From NCBI GenBank assembly GCA_023252195.1, contig JAHEXI010000007.1, forward strand, positions 41,872 to 105,871: a DNA stretch of 64,000 nt, written 5' to 3'. A program made the position numbers and the translations under genes. The notes below the pieces were generated by a model. That model was given only the letters and a program-made list of their open reading frames with translations. It was not told the origin of the DNA and did not search any database. Below, one piece after another: positions 18,921-30,222 of this stretch; within the stretch, counting starts at the first letter, position 1; every line of letters starts with the position of its first letter. The stretch comes from Pseudonocardiales bacterium. GTDB taxonomy: Bacteria; Actinomycetota; Actinomycetes; Mycobacteriales; Pseudonocardiaceae.

Positions 18921-21900
18921 GTGCCCGAAACGCCGTCCCTGCGCCCTGACTCGACCGAAGCGCTGTCCGAGCTGCTTCGATCGCGTATCCTTGTGCTCGA
19001 CGGCGCGATAGGCACCATGATCCAGCGGCACGATTTCAGCGAAGAAGACTACCGGGGCGAGCGGTTCGCCGACTGGTCGAATGACCTTAAGGGCAACAAC
19101 GACCTGCTGACGCTCACCCAGCCGCACGCGATCAGCGGAATCCACCGCGCGTACCTGGAGGCCGGGTCGGACCTGATCGAGACCAACACCTTCAATGCCC
19201 AGCGGATCTCTCTCGCCGATTACGGCATGCAGGAACTCGCCTACGAACTCAACTTCGAGTCGGCGAGTTTAGCCCGAGCTGAGTGTGATATCGCGACCGC
19301 CGCGAATCCTGACAAGCCGCGGTTCGTCGTGGGCGCGTTGGGACCGACGACCCGCACCGGGTCGATCTCACCGGATGTCAACGACCCCGGCGCGCGCAAC
19401 GTCACCCATATGGAACTCGTCGAGGCGTATGCCGAGCAGGCGAACGGCCTGGTCGATGGTGGCGCCGACATCCTGATGATCGAGACGATCTTCGACACCC
19501 TCAACGCGAAGGCAGCGATCTTCGCCATCGAGACACTGTTCGAAGAGCGTGGCCGCCGTTGGCCGGTCATGATCTCCGGGACCATCACCGACGCCTCCGG
19601 CCGAACGCTGTCCGGCCAGGTCACCGAGGCGTTCTGGAACTCCGTGCGGCACGCTAAGCCGCTGCTCGTCGGGCTCAACTGTGCGCTCGGCGCGCAGGAG
19701 GTGCGTCCCTACCTGTCCGAGGTATCCCGCATCGCTGACTGCTTCGTGTCCTGCCACCCGAACGCCGGACTGCCCAACCACTTCGGCGAGTACGACGAGG
19801 CACCGGACCAGACCGCAACGATCATGCGCGAGTTCGCCGAGAGCGGCCTGGTGAACATTCTCGGTGGGTGCTGCGGCACGACGCCTGAGCACATCAGTGC
19901 GATAGCTACCGCCATTGACGGCCTCCCCCCGCGCGTGCCATCCGAGAGTGAGAGGGCATGCCGGCTCTCCGGTCTCGAGCCGCTGACCATTACGCGCGAG
20001 TCGCTGTTCGTCAACATCGGCGAGCGCACCAACATCACCGGCTCGGCGAAGTTCCGCAAACTCATTCGCGACGGTGACTACACCGCCGCATTGTCGGTGG
20101 CCCGCCAGCAGGTCGAGAACGGTGCGCAGATCATCGACATCAACATGGACGAGGGCATGATCGACGGCGTTGCCGCGATGGACCGCTTCGTCAAACTCAT
20201 CGCCAGCGAACCCGACATCAGCAGGGTTCCGCTCATGATTGACTCCTCGAAGTTCGAGGTCATCGAGACCGGGCTGCGCTGCGTGCAAGGCAAGCCGATC
20301 GTCAACTCGATCTCCATGAAGGAGGGCGAGGAGAGGTTCCGCGCCCAGGCCCGGCTGTGTCGCAAGTACGGCGCCGCGATCGTGGTGATGGCCTTCGACG
20401 AGGACGGCCAGGCCGACAACCTCGAACGCCGGAAAAGCATCTGCGAGCGTGCCTACCGCATCCTGGTGGACGAGCTCGGGTTCCCAGCCGAAGACATCAT
20501 CTTCGATCCCAATATCTTTGCGCTGGCCACTGGAATCGAGGAGCACGTCAACTACGGCGTGGACTTCATCGAGGCAACCCGCTGGATCAAGCAGAACCTG
20601 CCGGGCGCGATGGTCTCCGGTGGCGTCTCCAACGTGTCGTTCTCCTTCCGGGGCAACAACGCGGTGCGCGAGGCCATCCATGCGGTCTTCCTGTTCCACG
20701 CCATCTCCGCTGGCATGGACATGGGCATCGTCAACGCCGGGGCGCTCATCCCCTATGACCAAGTTGATCCGCGGCTGCGTGAGCGCATCGAGGACGTCGT
20801 CCTCAACCGGCGCCCCGACGCTGCCGAGCGCCTACTTGAGATCGCGACTGAGTTCGCCGGCGACGGCAAGAAGGCCGAAGCGATCAACGACGAGTGGCGT
20901 TCGCTTCCCGTTGGTGAGCGCATCACCCATGCACTTGTGAAGGGCATCGCCGACTACGCCGAAACCGACACCGAGGAACTGCGGGCGATTATCGAGGCCC
21001 GCGGCGGCCTCCCCATCGAGGTGATCGAAGGCCCGCTGATGGCCGGTATGAACGTGGTTGGTGACCTGTTCGGCGCCGGCAAGATGTTCCTGCCGCAGGT
21101 GGTGAAGTCGGCGCGCGTGATGAAGAAGGCCGTCGCCTACCTCATCCCGTTCATCGAGGCGGGCAAGTCGCCCGAGGACGCCGGCCGCAGCAACGGCACG
21201 GTGATCATGGCGACGGTCAAGGGCGATGTGCATGACATTGGCAAGAACATTGTCGGCGTCGTCCTGCAGTGCAATAACTACGATGTCATTGATCTCGGCG
21301 TGATGGTTCCTGCGCAGAAAATCCTCGATGCCGCGAAAGAGCACGACGCCGACGTCATCGGCCTGTCGGGCTTGATCACCCCGTCGTTGGACGAGATGGT
21401 CAACTTCGCGATGGAGATGGAGCGCCAGGGCTTCGAGATCCCGCTCCTGATCGGCGGTGCTACGACCTCGCGCGCGCACACCGCGGTCAAGGTCGATAAG
21501 AAATACCACGGTCCGGTCATCTGGGTGAAGGACGCGTCGCGCTCGGTGCCGGTCGTTGCCGCGCTGCTGTCCAATGAGCAGCGACCGGCCCTGCTGGCCG
21601 ACCTGCAGACGGATTACGACTCGCTGCGTGAGCGGTATGCAGCCCGCAACGACGCGAAAACCATTCTGCCGATTGCCGCAGCACGCGAAAATCGAACGCC
21701 GATCGATTGGACGGGCTACCGTCCGCCGCGCCCCCGGCTACTCGCGCAGCAGGCGCCGGACGTCCACCACGACGGCGAGCTGAAGCCTGCCTCGGCGAAG
21801 CAGTTCGTCAAGGCCTTCCGCGGCTACCCGCTCGCCGAATTGCGCGAGTACATCGACTGGCAGCCCTTCTTCAACTCCTGGGAGATGAAGGGCAAGTACC

Positions 21901-22715
21901 CCGATATTCTCAACAACCCCGCCTCGGGTGAGGCTGCGCGCAGACTCTGGGAAGACGGCCGGGCGATGCTCGACAAGCTGATCAGCGAGAACTGGATCAG
22001 TGCGTCCGGCGTGATCGGGCTGTTTCCGGCCAGCATGGTCAACGGCGACGACATCGAGGTCTACACGAACGAGGGCCGCACCAAGGTACTCGCGACGCTG
22101 CACGAGGTGCGTCAGCAGTCCGAGCACCGTCCGGGTGTCCCGCACCGCTCGCTCGCCGATTTCATTGCTCCCAAGGAGACCGGTCTACACGACTATGTCG
22201 GTGCCTTCGCAGTCACCGCCGGTCTCGGAATCACCGACAAAATCATGGAGTTTAAGGCCGCACTCGACGACTACAGCGCGATCCTGTTGGAGTCACTCGC
22301 TGACCGGCTGGCCGAGGCGTTCGCCGAGCGGTTGCATGAACGTGTCCGCACCGAGTTCTGGGCTTACCAGCCCGGCGAGAAGCTCGACAATGAGTCCCTG
22401 ATCAAGGAGCGGTACGTCGGTATCCGGCCGGCGCCGGGCTACCCGGCGTGCCCCGAGCACACCGAGAAGCAAACGATCTGGGAGCTGCTCGACGTCGAGG
22501 CCAACACCGGCATCGAATTGACCGAAAGCATGGCTATGTGGCCGGGCGCAGCCGTCAGCGGGCTCTACTTCTCGCACCCGCAGTCGCAGTACTTCGTCGT
22601 GGGTGCTATCGGTCGCGATCAGGTCGAGGACTACGCGAAGCGTAAGCGTTGGACGGTCGCCGAGGCCGAGCGTTGGCTCTCACCTAATCTCGGCTACCGG
22701 CCCGACAACGAGTAG
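18921..22715 (+). CDS. metH: Cobalamin-dependent methionine synthase
   Basis: [57 protein letters not shown], and C-terminal activation domain. Confidence 0.97.
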   Translation: MPETPSLRPDSTEALSELLRSRILVLDGAIGTMIQRHDFSEEDYRGERFADWSNDLKGNNDLLTLTQPHAISGIHRAYLEAGSDLIETNTFNAQRISLADYGMQELAYELNFESASLARAECDIATAANPDKPRFVVGALGPTTRTGSISPDVNDPGARNVTHMELVEAYAEQANGLVDGGADILMIETIFDTLNAKAAIFAIETLFEERGRRWPVMISGTITDASGRTLSGQVTEAFWNSVRHAKPLLVGLNCALGAQEVRPYLSEVSRIADCFVSCHPNAGLPNHFGEYDEAPDQTATIMREFAESGLVNILGGCCGTTPEHISAIATAIDGLPPRVPSESERACRLSGLEPLTITRESLFVNIGERTNITGSAKFRKLIRDGDYTAALSVARQQVENGAQIIDINMDEGMIDGVAAMDRFVKLIASEPDISRVPLMIDSSKFEVIETGLRCVQGKPIVNSISMKEGEERFRAQARLCRKYGAAIVVMAFDEDGQADNLERRKSICERAYRILVDELGFPAEDIIFDPNIFALATGIEEHVNYGVDFIEATRWIKQNLPGAMVSGGVSNVSFSFRGNNAVREAIHAVFLFHAISAGMDMGIVNAGALIPYDQVDPRLRERIEDVVLNRRPDAAERLLEIATEFAGDGKKAEAINDEWRSLPVGERITHALVKGIADYAETDTEELRAIIEARGGLPIEVIEGPLMAGMNVVGDLFGAGKMFLPQVVKSARVMKKAVAYLIPFIEAGKSPEDAGRSNGTVIMATVKGDVHDIGKNIVGVVLQCNNYDVIDLGVMVPAQKILDAAKEHDADVIGLSGLITPSLDEMVNFAMEMERQGFEIPLLIGGATTSRAHTAVKVDKKYHGPVIWVKDASRSVPVVAALLSNEQRPALLADLQTDYDSLRERYAARNDAKTILPIAAARENRTPIDWTGYRPPRPRLLAQQAPDVHHDGELKPASAKQFVKAFRGYPLAELREYIDWQPFFNSWEMKGKYPDILNNPASGEAARRLWEDGRAMLDKLISENWISASGVIGLFPASMVNGDDIEVYTNEGRTKVLATLHEVRQQSEHRPGVPHRSLADFIAPKETGLHDYVGAFAVTAGLGITDKIMEFKAALDDYSAILLESLADRLAEAFAERLHERVRTEFWAYQPGEKLDNESLIKERYVGIRPAPGYPACPEHTEKQTIWELLDVEANTGIELTESMAMWPGAAVSGLYFSHPQSQYFVVGAIGRDQVEDYAKRKRWTVAEAERWLSPNLGYRPDNE

Positions 22716-22758
22716 CGTGTCGGCGGATTACGTCAAGATCGGGCACGGCTCCGCTTGA

Positions 22759-22819
22759 CGGTGACGTCTGGCTGTTGTACAGGGTACGGTTCCTCCGCGG
22801 CGCACTTTTCGGTGGCCAG
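22759..22819 (-). pseudogene. Fragment of oligopeptide ABC ATPase C-terminus (paralogous scar)
   Basis: Reverse strand [22 protein letters not shown]; similar to the C-terminus of the 32843-34906 CDS with an internal deletion. Confidence 0.6.
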
Positions 22820-22958
22820 GGGAAGCGTCCGTCCTCGTGGCTGGGCGGCCGTGTCGGTCTGTGATCAGGGCGTTGCAACGCTGGCGCGGCAATGTGGGTT
22901 GGGCCGACTGTGCCTCCCGGCGCAAAGCGGGGGGCCCTGATCGGGCCAAGTTGGTGAC

Positions 22959-24185
22959 TCACCGAAGCTTGGCAGATGGGGCCCGGTACGAACCTGGGGT
23001 ATGTCGTCTGCCTCGAGTCACGACGAGCAGTAGTCGGCCCAGTGCGGTGAGGTCGGTCAGCGGGTCACCGTCGACGACGATGAGGTCGGCGCTGTAGCCG
23101 TGGCTGAGGGTGCCGATCTGATCGGCGAGGCCGAGACCGGCGGCTGATTCGCGGGTGAGGATGTCGAGGATTCGTGCGTTGGGGAACCCGGCGCGCTGGT
23201 ACGCCTCGAGGTAGCGGTGGTGGGAGTACAGGTCGAAGGGGCTGACTCCCGCGTCGGTTCCGTTCATGATGCGGATGCCGTGGTTGTCCTGCCATCGCAG
23301 TACGCGCGTCTGGTGTTCGACGAAGCCAGGCCGTCGTTGTTCGTTGAGTTGGTAGTTGGTGCCGATGGTGGGGGTGACGATGATGCCTTTTTCCGCGATG
23401 ACCGCGGCGGTGTCGTCGTTGAGGTCCGGGTCGTCGTAGGTGGCGCTGGTGAGCCACCTGCAGTGCTCGATGCTGGTGGCACCGGCGTGCGCGGCGGCCG
23501 CGGTCGCGGCGGTGGAGTGCGCGTGGGCAGCGACCGGGAGTCCGCGAGCGGTCGCCTCGGCGACCACGACCCGCAGTTGTTCGTCGCTGAACTGAGATTG
23601 CCATATCGGCGGCGAGTTCGGGGTGATGTTGCCGCCGGAGGCCATGACTTTGATCCAGTCGACACCGTGGCCGGCGTGGCGAGCGATGGTGTTGCGGATT
23701 TGGGATGGTTCCTCGACCTCGCCGCCGAGGAACCAGCAGTGCCCGCCGGGTGATGTCAGCGGCGCTCCCGAGGTGAGCACGCGTGGCCCGAGCCGCTCGC
23801 CGGAGGCGATGCTATCGCGTAGCGTGACGGCCAAATAGCCCCGGTCACCGAGGTCGCGCACGGTGGTGACCCCGGCGTCGAGCAGCTGGCGGGCATGCCC
23901 GGCCATAGTGAGAAGCAGGGCCGCGTCGTCGAGAGTGTTCAGTGCGGCGAGAGGATCCGGAGGACCGGCGAAGGCCAGATGGACGTGGGCGTCGATCAGA
24001 CCGGGCAGCACGGTCGCTCCGGGATAGTCCAGCCGTACGGCGTCGTGTCTGAGCAAGGTATTGAGCGAATCCGGGGAGCCGACCGCGTTGATGCTCTCAC
24101 CGTCGATCAGGACCGCTCCGGGGCTCAGCATGTGACCGGCCGCGCCGACAAGCACGCTTGAGGCGCTTATCACCAACTGCCGCAT
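22959..24185 (-). CDS. Amidohydrolase-family protein
   Basis: GATVLPGLIDAHVHLAF, HAHSTAATAAAAHAGATSIEHC, NGTDAGVSPFD. Confidence 0.9.
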   Translation of the reverse strand: MRQLVISASSVLVGAAGHMLSPGAVLIDGESINAVGSPDSLNTLLRHDAVRLDYPGATVLPGLIDAHVHLAFAGPPDPLAALNTLDDAALLLTMAGHARQLLDAGVTTVRDLGDRGYLAVTLRDSIASGERLGPRVLTSGAPLTSPGGHCWFLGGEVEEPSQIRNTIARHAGHGVDWIKVMASGGNITPNSPPIWQSQFSDEQLRVVVAEATARGLPVAAHAHSTAATAAAAHAGATSIEHCRWLTSATYDDPDLNDDTAAVIAEKGIIVTPTIGTNYQLNEQRRPGFVEHQTRVLRWQDNHGIRIMNGTDAGVSPFDLYSHHRYLEAYQRAGFPNARILDILTRESAAGLGLADQIGTLSHGYSADLIVVDGDPLTDLTALGRLLLVVTRGRRHTPGSYRAPSAKLR

Positions 24186-24244
24186 AATATGCCCCCTGGC
24201 AGGGGCAGACGCCTGTGTGGCGCCAGCCGCCCAGTGAATTCTGG

Positions 24245-24271
24245 ACTGTCCATCTGTACAGTGAGTATTAT
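24245..24271 (+). promoter_or_regulatory. Candidate promoter/operator of the HTH gene
   Basis: ACTGT-N8-ACAGT (24245-24262) next to TATTAT (24266-24271) in the divergent intergenic region. Confidence 0.3.
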
Positions 24272-24322
24272 ACCTCAGCTAGGGACATTACTCGGAGGTA
24301 GGCGGGGTGATGGAGATCAATC

Positions 24323-24802
24323 ATGGCTGACCAGGCACGGCCGCGCCCCACGACCGGGGCGAAAATCGACTATCTGTTTGAGCACCGCCGCCGCGCCGAT
24401 GGCAAGCGTTACACCTACTCGCAGGTTGAGGCCGTGATCGCTTCGTATGGGGGAGCGACGGTGGGCGGGTCGTATCTGTGTCGGCTGCGCAAACACCCGG
24501 ATCGGCACCTGGATCTGTCGCCGCCGAGGCGGGCCGCGGTGGCGCGGTTCTTCCGTGTTGACCCGGCCTACTTCGATTCGGACTGCCCAGTCGATGCGCC
24601 GCCGTGGCTGGAACTCGCCGCCGCTGCGGGCACTGCTGATGACGACGGCACGGCCGTGGCCCGCGACGAGCTCGGCTTGAAAATCTACGCCAGGGGCCTG
24701 GGTATGAGCCCGATGGAACAGACAGTGTGGCTGAAGATGGCCGAGGTGGCCAGACAGATCGTGGCGGAGTCTGGGCTCAGTGCTGACCGGCCGACGGAGT
24801 AG
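24323..24802 (+). CDS. XRE/EspR-like HTH transcriptional regulator
   Basis: KIDYLFEHRRRADGKRYTYSQVEAVIASYGGATVGGSYLCRLRKHPDRHLDLSPPRRAAVARFFRVDPAYF. Confidence 0.75.
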   Translation: MADQARPRPTTGAKIDYLFEHRRRADGKRYTYSQVEAVIASYGGATVGGSYLCRLRKHPDRHLDLSPPRRAAVARFFRVDPAYFDSDCPVDAPPWLELAAAAGTADDDGTAVARDELGLKIYARGLGMSPMEQTVWLKMAEVARQIVAESGLSADRPTE

Positions 24803-26081
24803 CCGACGTCGAGGCTGTCAGATCGAGCCCACACCGATTCACCCGAGTGACTGCCGCCGAGAGCGCTACCAGTCTGCGCGTGACCTGCCCCATCGTTCCA
24901 TGGCCGATCCTGTCTAGGTCGTGGTAGACGACCCCGGCCGTGTCGCGTCGGCTTCCCTCGGCGACCAACGCGTTGAACACGCAGAGCTCGTGAGTCTCGC
25001 TCCTCAGCCCTGCGGCCGCCGCCGCGGCGAGTCCTTCTACCTCGATGTGGGTGCGCACCGCGGCACAGAGAACTGCGGCCCGGAGGTGATTTTCGAATCC
25101 TGGGTCGATGTCGGTCAGTCCGGTCGCGCGCGGCGCTTCCTTTGCTCGCTGCGCCACGGTGCGGTCGTAGAAGGGCCGCAGCTGATCGAGCCCGTCCAGG
25201 ATTTCGATGAGGCATCGGTAGAAGCGCCAGTGCACGCGCATGGGTAACAGCCAGTCACGCCACACCGGTGGCACTGGATCGAGCGCATGTTCGGGGAACG
25301 CCTGGTAAACAAGCCGACGAAGCGGCTGCATGCGCAGGTGGTCGCGCCGGTGCGCCCGCCACACCGGTAACGCGACAACTAGGCTCACCGCCGCCGAGTA
25401 CCCCGCGCCTGCCAGCATCAGGGTGTCGCTTGGGGGGCGCAGGGTACGTACGCCGAGATAGATCCTGAGCAGGGCCGGCGACCAGTCACCCACGATGGCC
25501 GCGCCGATGACCGTGACGGTTTTCAGCCCCGTCATCAATACCTGCACCATCAGTCCCGCTGCCAAGACCGCGAACCCCCATCGGGACGCGCGCCCCGCGG
25601 CGCGCCGAGCATACAGCCCCGACAACCACCCCACCTGGGCCAGCGTGAGAGTCAGATACACTTCGATGGCCAGCGAGAACGTCACTGCTGCCGACCCATG
25701 TGGCCCTCCACCGCCCCCGAGGCCGCGCTGCACCTGGCCCGGGTCCGATATCCAGGCGGTGACCGCGACGCTGAGTGCGATGATCAACACCAGCAACTGC
25801 AGTGCGACCCGCCGCAGTGGGCGGTCATACAACGCACACAAAAACCACGCGGCCAAACAGAAGGTAGCAACGCCAGCCGTAAGGTTGGCCACCAGACGCG
25901 GCAGAGCAACCTGCGCGGCCGGGGTGGACAGGATCGTCGAGCTCACCCCGAACGCAAAAAGAAACCCGGCTGCCGGAATGAACGTGCGGCGATCCTCCAC
26001 CGCCCATCGAGCCTGCATTACCGCCCAGCCCGAGGCCAGAACCATCCCGATGCCGACGGCCAAACCCAGTGGCGACGTCAC
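24777..26081 (-). CDS. MAB_1171c-family (DUF6545-like) multi-TM putative transporter
   Basis: Multi-TM N-terminal half, soluble C-terminal half; GTGA overlap with upstream metallopeptidase gene. Confidence 0.7.
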   Translation of the reverse strand: MTSPLGLAVGIGMVLASGWAVMQARWAVEDRRTFIPAAGFLFAFGVSSTILSTPAAQVALPRLVANLTAGVATFCLAAWFLCALYDRPLRRVALQLLVLIIALSVAVTAWISDPGQVQRGLGGGGGPHGSAAVTFSLAIEVYLTLTLAQVGWLSGLYARRAAGRASRWGFAVLAAGLMVQVLMTGLKTVTVIGAAIVGDWSPALLRIYLGVRTLRPPSDTLMLAGAGYSAAVSLVVALPVWRAHRRDHLRMQPLRRLVYQAFPEHALDPVPPVWRDWLLPMRVHWRFYRCLIEILDGLDQLRPFYDRTVAQRAKEAPRATGLTDIDPGFENHLRAAVLCAAVRTHIEVEGLAAAAAAGLRSETHELCVFNALVAEGSRRDTAGVVYHDLDRIGHGTMGQVTRRLVALSAAVTRVNRCGLDLTASTSATPSAGQH

Positions 26082-26572
26082 AGCCACCCACGCCGATGCA
26101 AAGTGAAGGCTCGCTCGACCCGCCCGCCGTCGAATGACGGACGGCCGATCGCGGCCGACACAGCGGTGCAGACCATCGCCCACTCCAAGATGATCGAAGC
26201 GACCACCTCGGCCTCCCACTCCTCAACGCTGTCGAAGTTCGTGCGCCGGTACAGATGGATCCCGCGGATGAGCTCCGGGGGATGCCCGGCGACCAGATGC
26301 GCCAACTCATGGATCTTGCAGTGGGTCTGACGAATCTGACCCGCCGCAGCCGGATACAACACCACGTCAGCGTGTGGATCGACATGAGTCACCGCGGACG
26401 GACCCGGGACCGGGATGTCGTAGGCACCGAACAACACCGGCCGACCTCGGTACTCACCAAAGCGACGCCCGAACTCTTCAACATCTAGCGGAGCCCGCAC
26501 GTCGAGCGCGCGCAACAGTTCACGGCACTGTCGCCGCAGCGCCATCTCGTGACGACGACGATTCGTAGCCAT
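26078..26572 (-). CDS. ImmA/IrrE-like zinc metallopeptidase domain protein
   Basis: CKIHELAHLVAGHPPEL (HExxH-like HELAH) with downstream WEAEVVASIILEWAM. Confidence 0.7.
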   Translation of the reverse strand: MATNRRRHEMALRRQCRELLRALDVRAPLDVEEFGRRFGEYRGRPVLFGAYDIPVPGPSAVTHVDPHADVVLYPAAAGQIRQTHCKIHELAHLVAGHPPELIRGIHLYRRTNFDSVEEWEAEVVASIILEWAMVCTAVSAAIGRPSFDGGRVERAFTLHRRGWL

Positions 26573-27863
26573 GTGGCCCCTCACCACCCGCGCCCATGAA
26601 CCACCCGCCGCTTGAGTGTAGGCCCAGATGCCGGGCTGTCGACCGATTTTGGCCGAAGTTCCACGGAGCGAAAAGGTTTGACATCCCAACCCCGCTTGGA
26701 GTACACAAATAGGTGCACATCTTGCGCGAGTGAGGCGGGAGGGTCATCGCCGTGGCCGAGGCAGGCGAACCGGGATCCCAAGACGTGGCGCGGCGTGCGG
26801 GCGCCACTGAGCTGAGCGTCGTTTTCAAGCTGGTATCTACCAGTGAGGAAGGTGGCGGGGCCGCCTGTTCCTGCGAGTGGGTCTTGCTCCCGGTCGTGTT
26901 CACTTGCAGGCTCCAGAGTGAACAACCTAATTATCGACTTGGCAGGCGTTCTGGCGACGGTCTTCGGCGCGGTGGGGTCCTGGCGGGTGCCGCAACGGAT
27001 CGCGGTGTGGTTTAGGGGCTGGCTGCGTTGACCGGCATGGGTTGGTCCGAGGGTGCTCTATATGAGCTCGGCAGGGATCGAATGCAGGAAACCGAGCAAC
27101 GGCCCGGCGCCGTCGGGTGGCGTGCCAATTCCTCGCGTCGCGCCGGTGGGAACCCCTCGCGCGGTGCGCCGCCAAGCGAGCGATCGACACCAAGCGACGA
27201 CGAAGTCACACAGGGCAGCGTAAAGCTGCTTGTCGGTCCTCCAAGGTCGAGCATGTAGGGCGGTGGTCCGGTAGCGAGAAATCGACGAATGCCCGCTCAA
27301 AGGTGAAGAGCAAACAAGGCGGGTATCTTAAGACCTGGTGCCTGGCTTCTGGGCGAGCAGGTAGACCAGGCCGGGTGAGCCGATCACTTAAGGCAACTGT
27401 GCCGTAATTCGTGACCCGCCGTCGTAATCGTTCGTAATTGGATCTGTCACGCTGGCCCTCACAGTTACCGCGAACGTGACGATGTAGATCGACCATCCCA
27501 GACTTAATGTAGAATCATCGGATGCATATGACCCAACGGCCTATTCTGCCATCACCCATATGGCGGCTAGTCGCTCGCGTTTGAAGAAAATAGCATGTGT
27601 ATTACACCTTGAAGAGGGTGTTGGAAATTCAAAGAATGGGGGAGTCACAAAGTTCCTCGTGTAGGGACTCGTGGTGTCTTGAAGTCGTGGAGTTCTGTCC
27701 CTGCGCTCGTCGATCATATTTCTGTCTGATCGATCGAATTTACACTGGGCTTATTCCCTCAATTCACCTCTTCTAAATGTTCCGCCGCCTCAATCAGGGT
27801 GCGACGGCAGCGAACGGTTTGCCGTCCCACGGCTCGGTTCACGAGCACCCCATAAGGAGAAAT

Positions 27864-28286
27864 ATGGAAACCTCTCAAGCAAGAAAAGACGAGTTCATCG
27901 AACTCGTCGGCGAGTCGCTCAGCGATGTGGGCACGGGTAGCCGTGTGGAGGCACTGACGGAAGCGACGGCACGCCAGTTCTTCGGCAGCCTCTACGAGGA
28001 CGGGGACCATGTCGCCGCCAGTTGGACCAGCGCGGTGACGCCGCTGGTCGCCAAGCTCGGAAACAACGTTGTGTCCGGGGATCAGGCGCTCCAGAGCCTC
28101 ATGGTCAATTTCGTGTTGAAGAATGCGGAGAACATCGACCAGGTAAAAAGGATGTCAGCGGCACTCGCCGGCATCAAGCAGATAATCATCGGTGAAGTCA
28201 TCCAGGAGTTCCCGCACACCTCGATTGAGGAGCTTATCGCCGCGGCTAGAGAAGCCGGTTACGACGTTCAGGTTCTCACCGCCTGA
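27864..28286 (+). CDS. Hypothetical protein, 140 aa
   Basis: RBS-like aaggagaaat before ATG; METSQARKDEFIELVGESLSDVG...; no family recognised. Confidence 0.65.
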   Translation: METSQARKDEFIELVGESLSDVGTGSRVEALTEATARQFFGSLYEDGDHVAASWTSAVTPLVAKLGNNVVSGDQALQSLMVNFVLKNAENIDQVKRMSAALAGIKQIIIGEVIQEFPHTSIEELIAAAREAGYDVQVLTA

Positions 28287-28299
28287 CCGATGTCAGGTA

Positions 28300-28793
28300 T
28301 CTACTAGCGCGACGAGATGGTTGCCCGGGACGCTACCGCAGCGGGCCCTGGTCGGCGATGGTGCGATCCCGGGTAACCTCCCTATCTGTTCGAAGACAGT
28401 TCATTGCGGAGCATTAGTAGTAGCGGCCGGAAAGTTTTTTCCAGTCTTGAGGTGTGAGATGCCCTATTCGATGAGCGCACGAATTCCAAGGAGGTCTTTG
28501 TTGACCTGCTTTTCGTTGTCGGTCACTTCGCCGCCGGGTGGTGCTTGTGGCCGGTGCGCATTCCGGTCCCGGTAGGCAAGATTGGCGAGCAGCTTCGCGC
28601 GGTCAGCCACTGGGCACGGCTGGCGGCCCCGGCAGGCGTTGAGTGTTATGCCGCGCGTGGGTACTCGCCGCCCGATCGCGACGAGGTCCCCGTCCAGATG
28701 GTAGCTCGACGAGCCTACCCTGGGAACGTACTCACAGCCGCTGAGCCGCTGATACGTGTTATCGGTTCGATAAGCTGTCCAGGATTCAAGCAC
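28300..28793 (-). pseudogene. DDE-type transposase C-terminal remnant with internal stops
   Basis: KLLANLAYRDRNAHRPQAPPGGEVTDNEKQVNKDLLGIRALIE*GISHLKTGKNFPAATTNAPQ*. Confidence 0.5.
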
Positions 28794-28867
28794 ATGAATA
28801 TTCGACCTAACAGTTTGGCAAGTTTTTTAGGACCTCCCCGTCCGTTAGATAGAGCTAAGGAAGAGAA

Positions 28868-30160
28868 ATGCAACGGGATTTTATCATAGCAGGGCTTGAA
28901 TGGCGCAGTAATTGGAAAATAGCCAACGGGAAAGATTCATTTGTGGTTCCATTTCCGACTCTTCGGCCGGTGACGATCGTCTTTCACGGCGAAGACAAGT
29001 TCGACTACGGTCACTATGGGATTCACCTCGGACAGGCGGACGTGCTTACCTTCCTTGGACCGTCTGATCGCGAGATCACCGGCCTGTTCATCGACTGCAG
29101 GGCGGAGTCGCCCACTGCCCGAAAGCGTGAGGTGAGAACGTGGAAGCCGACGTCCGGTGAGGCCCTCTACATACCTCCGGGGGTCGCACACGCCTTCGAG
29201 GACCTGGAAGGAGTGCACACCCTCAACACCTACGAGTTGTTCCTCCCCGAGCCGGAGAAATGGGTCAACGACGACGTCGAATGGCGCATCGAGGCCGATG
29301 TGATCAACCTGCCGATGAACATCAAGGATGCGGATATCCCAATCTTCTCGCAGAATAGGCTGCGAGCTAGCGACGTCTGGTATCAACTCGTCGCCGAGCA
29401 GCAGCGCAAGGCCATCCCCGAGCTTGACCACGAGTACCCCGTCACCCAGGATGTGAGGCTCAACGACGGGGAAAAGGTTCGCGTTGAGCTACGCAAGAAG
29501 CGTGACATGATCACCACGAAGCAATGGGAACCAATTGAGGGAATCGAAGGCGTGGGCTGGGTGGCGAATGCAGTTCTGTGGAGCGGAGCCAACTCTGGCT
29601 TTGTGCCGCTGCTGGACCCGCGTCCGCTGTACTTCATCGACCATGGTGAACACGACTACACTCACGACGCCTCCGGTATTCATCTGGGCCAGGAGGACAG
29701 GCTGACGTTCGTTGGCCCCAGCGACCACGAGGTCACCCTGGTCCTACTGGACACCCGTCAGGGCTCGCCGACCCTACACAACGAAGTCCTGACGACGTTT
29801 ACACCGAGCGCGCTGCGCCATCTGAAGATTCCCAACGGTGTCGCACACCGTTTCGAGCACCTTGAGTGCGTGTTCACTTTCAACCGCCCTCACGTGTACC
29901 TGCCTGAACAGGGTGATTACGAGCCCGGCAACGACGTCATCGACTGGCCGATCGGTAAGCTTCCCCCGCCAGTACTAGAGGTCTACCGGCAGCCGGCCCC
30001 GCTGGAGTTCTACCAGCGCCAGGTGGCCGCGCAGCGTGAACTCATGCTGGAACCGGCCATGCATGCCACACCGACGGTCATCATGACTGAGTCAGCGGAC
30101 GGCGGGATTGTGCGCGTCGCCTTCCGGAAGCCGAGTGCAACCGCAGCCAGCACCGCGTGA
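28868..30160 (+). CDS. Tandem double-domain RmlC-like (dTDP-4-dehydrorhamnose 3,5-epimerase-family) cupin protein
   Basis: Two homologous halves: GIHLGQADVLTFLGPSDREITGLFIDCRAESPTA...IPPGVAHAFEDLE and GIHLGQEDRLTFVGPSDHEVTLVLLDTRQGSPTL...IPNGVAHRFEHLE. Confidence 0.75.
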   Translation: MQRDFIIAGLEWRSNWKIANGKDSFVVPFPTLRPVTIVFHGEDKFDYGHYGIHLGQADVLTFLGPSDREITGLFIDCRAESPTARKREVRTWKPTSGEALYIPPGVAHAFEDLEGVHTLNTYELFLPEPEKWVNDDVEWRIEADVINLPMNIKDADIPIFSQNRLRASDVWYQLVAEQQRKAIPELDHEYPVTQDVRLNDGEKVRVELRKKRDMITTKQWEPIEGIEGVGWVANAVLWSGANSGFVPLLDPRPLYFIDHGEHDYTHDASGIHLGQEDRLTFVGPSDHEVTLVLLDTRQGSPTLHNEVLTTFTPSALRHLKIPNGVAHRFEHLECVFTFNRPHVYLPEQGDYEPGNDVIDWPIGKLPPPVLEVYRQPAPLEFYQRQVAAQRELMLEPAMHATPTVIMTESADGGIVRVAFRKPSATAASTA

Positions 30161-30222
30161 ACCGGTCCGTCGCCGTTCGGGGCTCCATCGGACACTCGTT
30201 TCGGCGCAGAATCAGGGCGAAA

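Noticed and set aside
19368-20762. 464-aa minus-strand ORF inside metH
   Set aside because: Fully antisense to a strongly conserved gene; no recognisable domains.
27040-27500. Possible transposase remnant between the MAB_1171c module and the cupin island
   Set aside because: Several short frames are open but no convincing family motif could be read.
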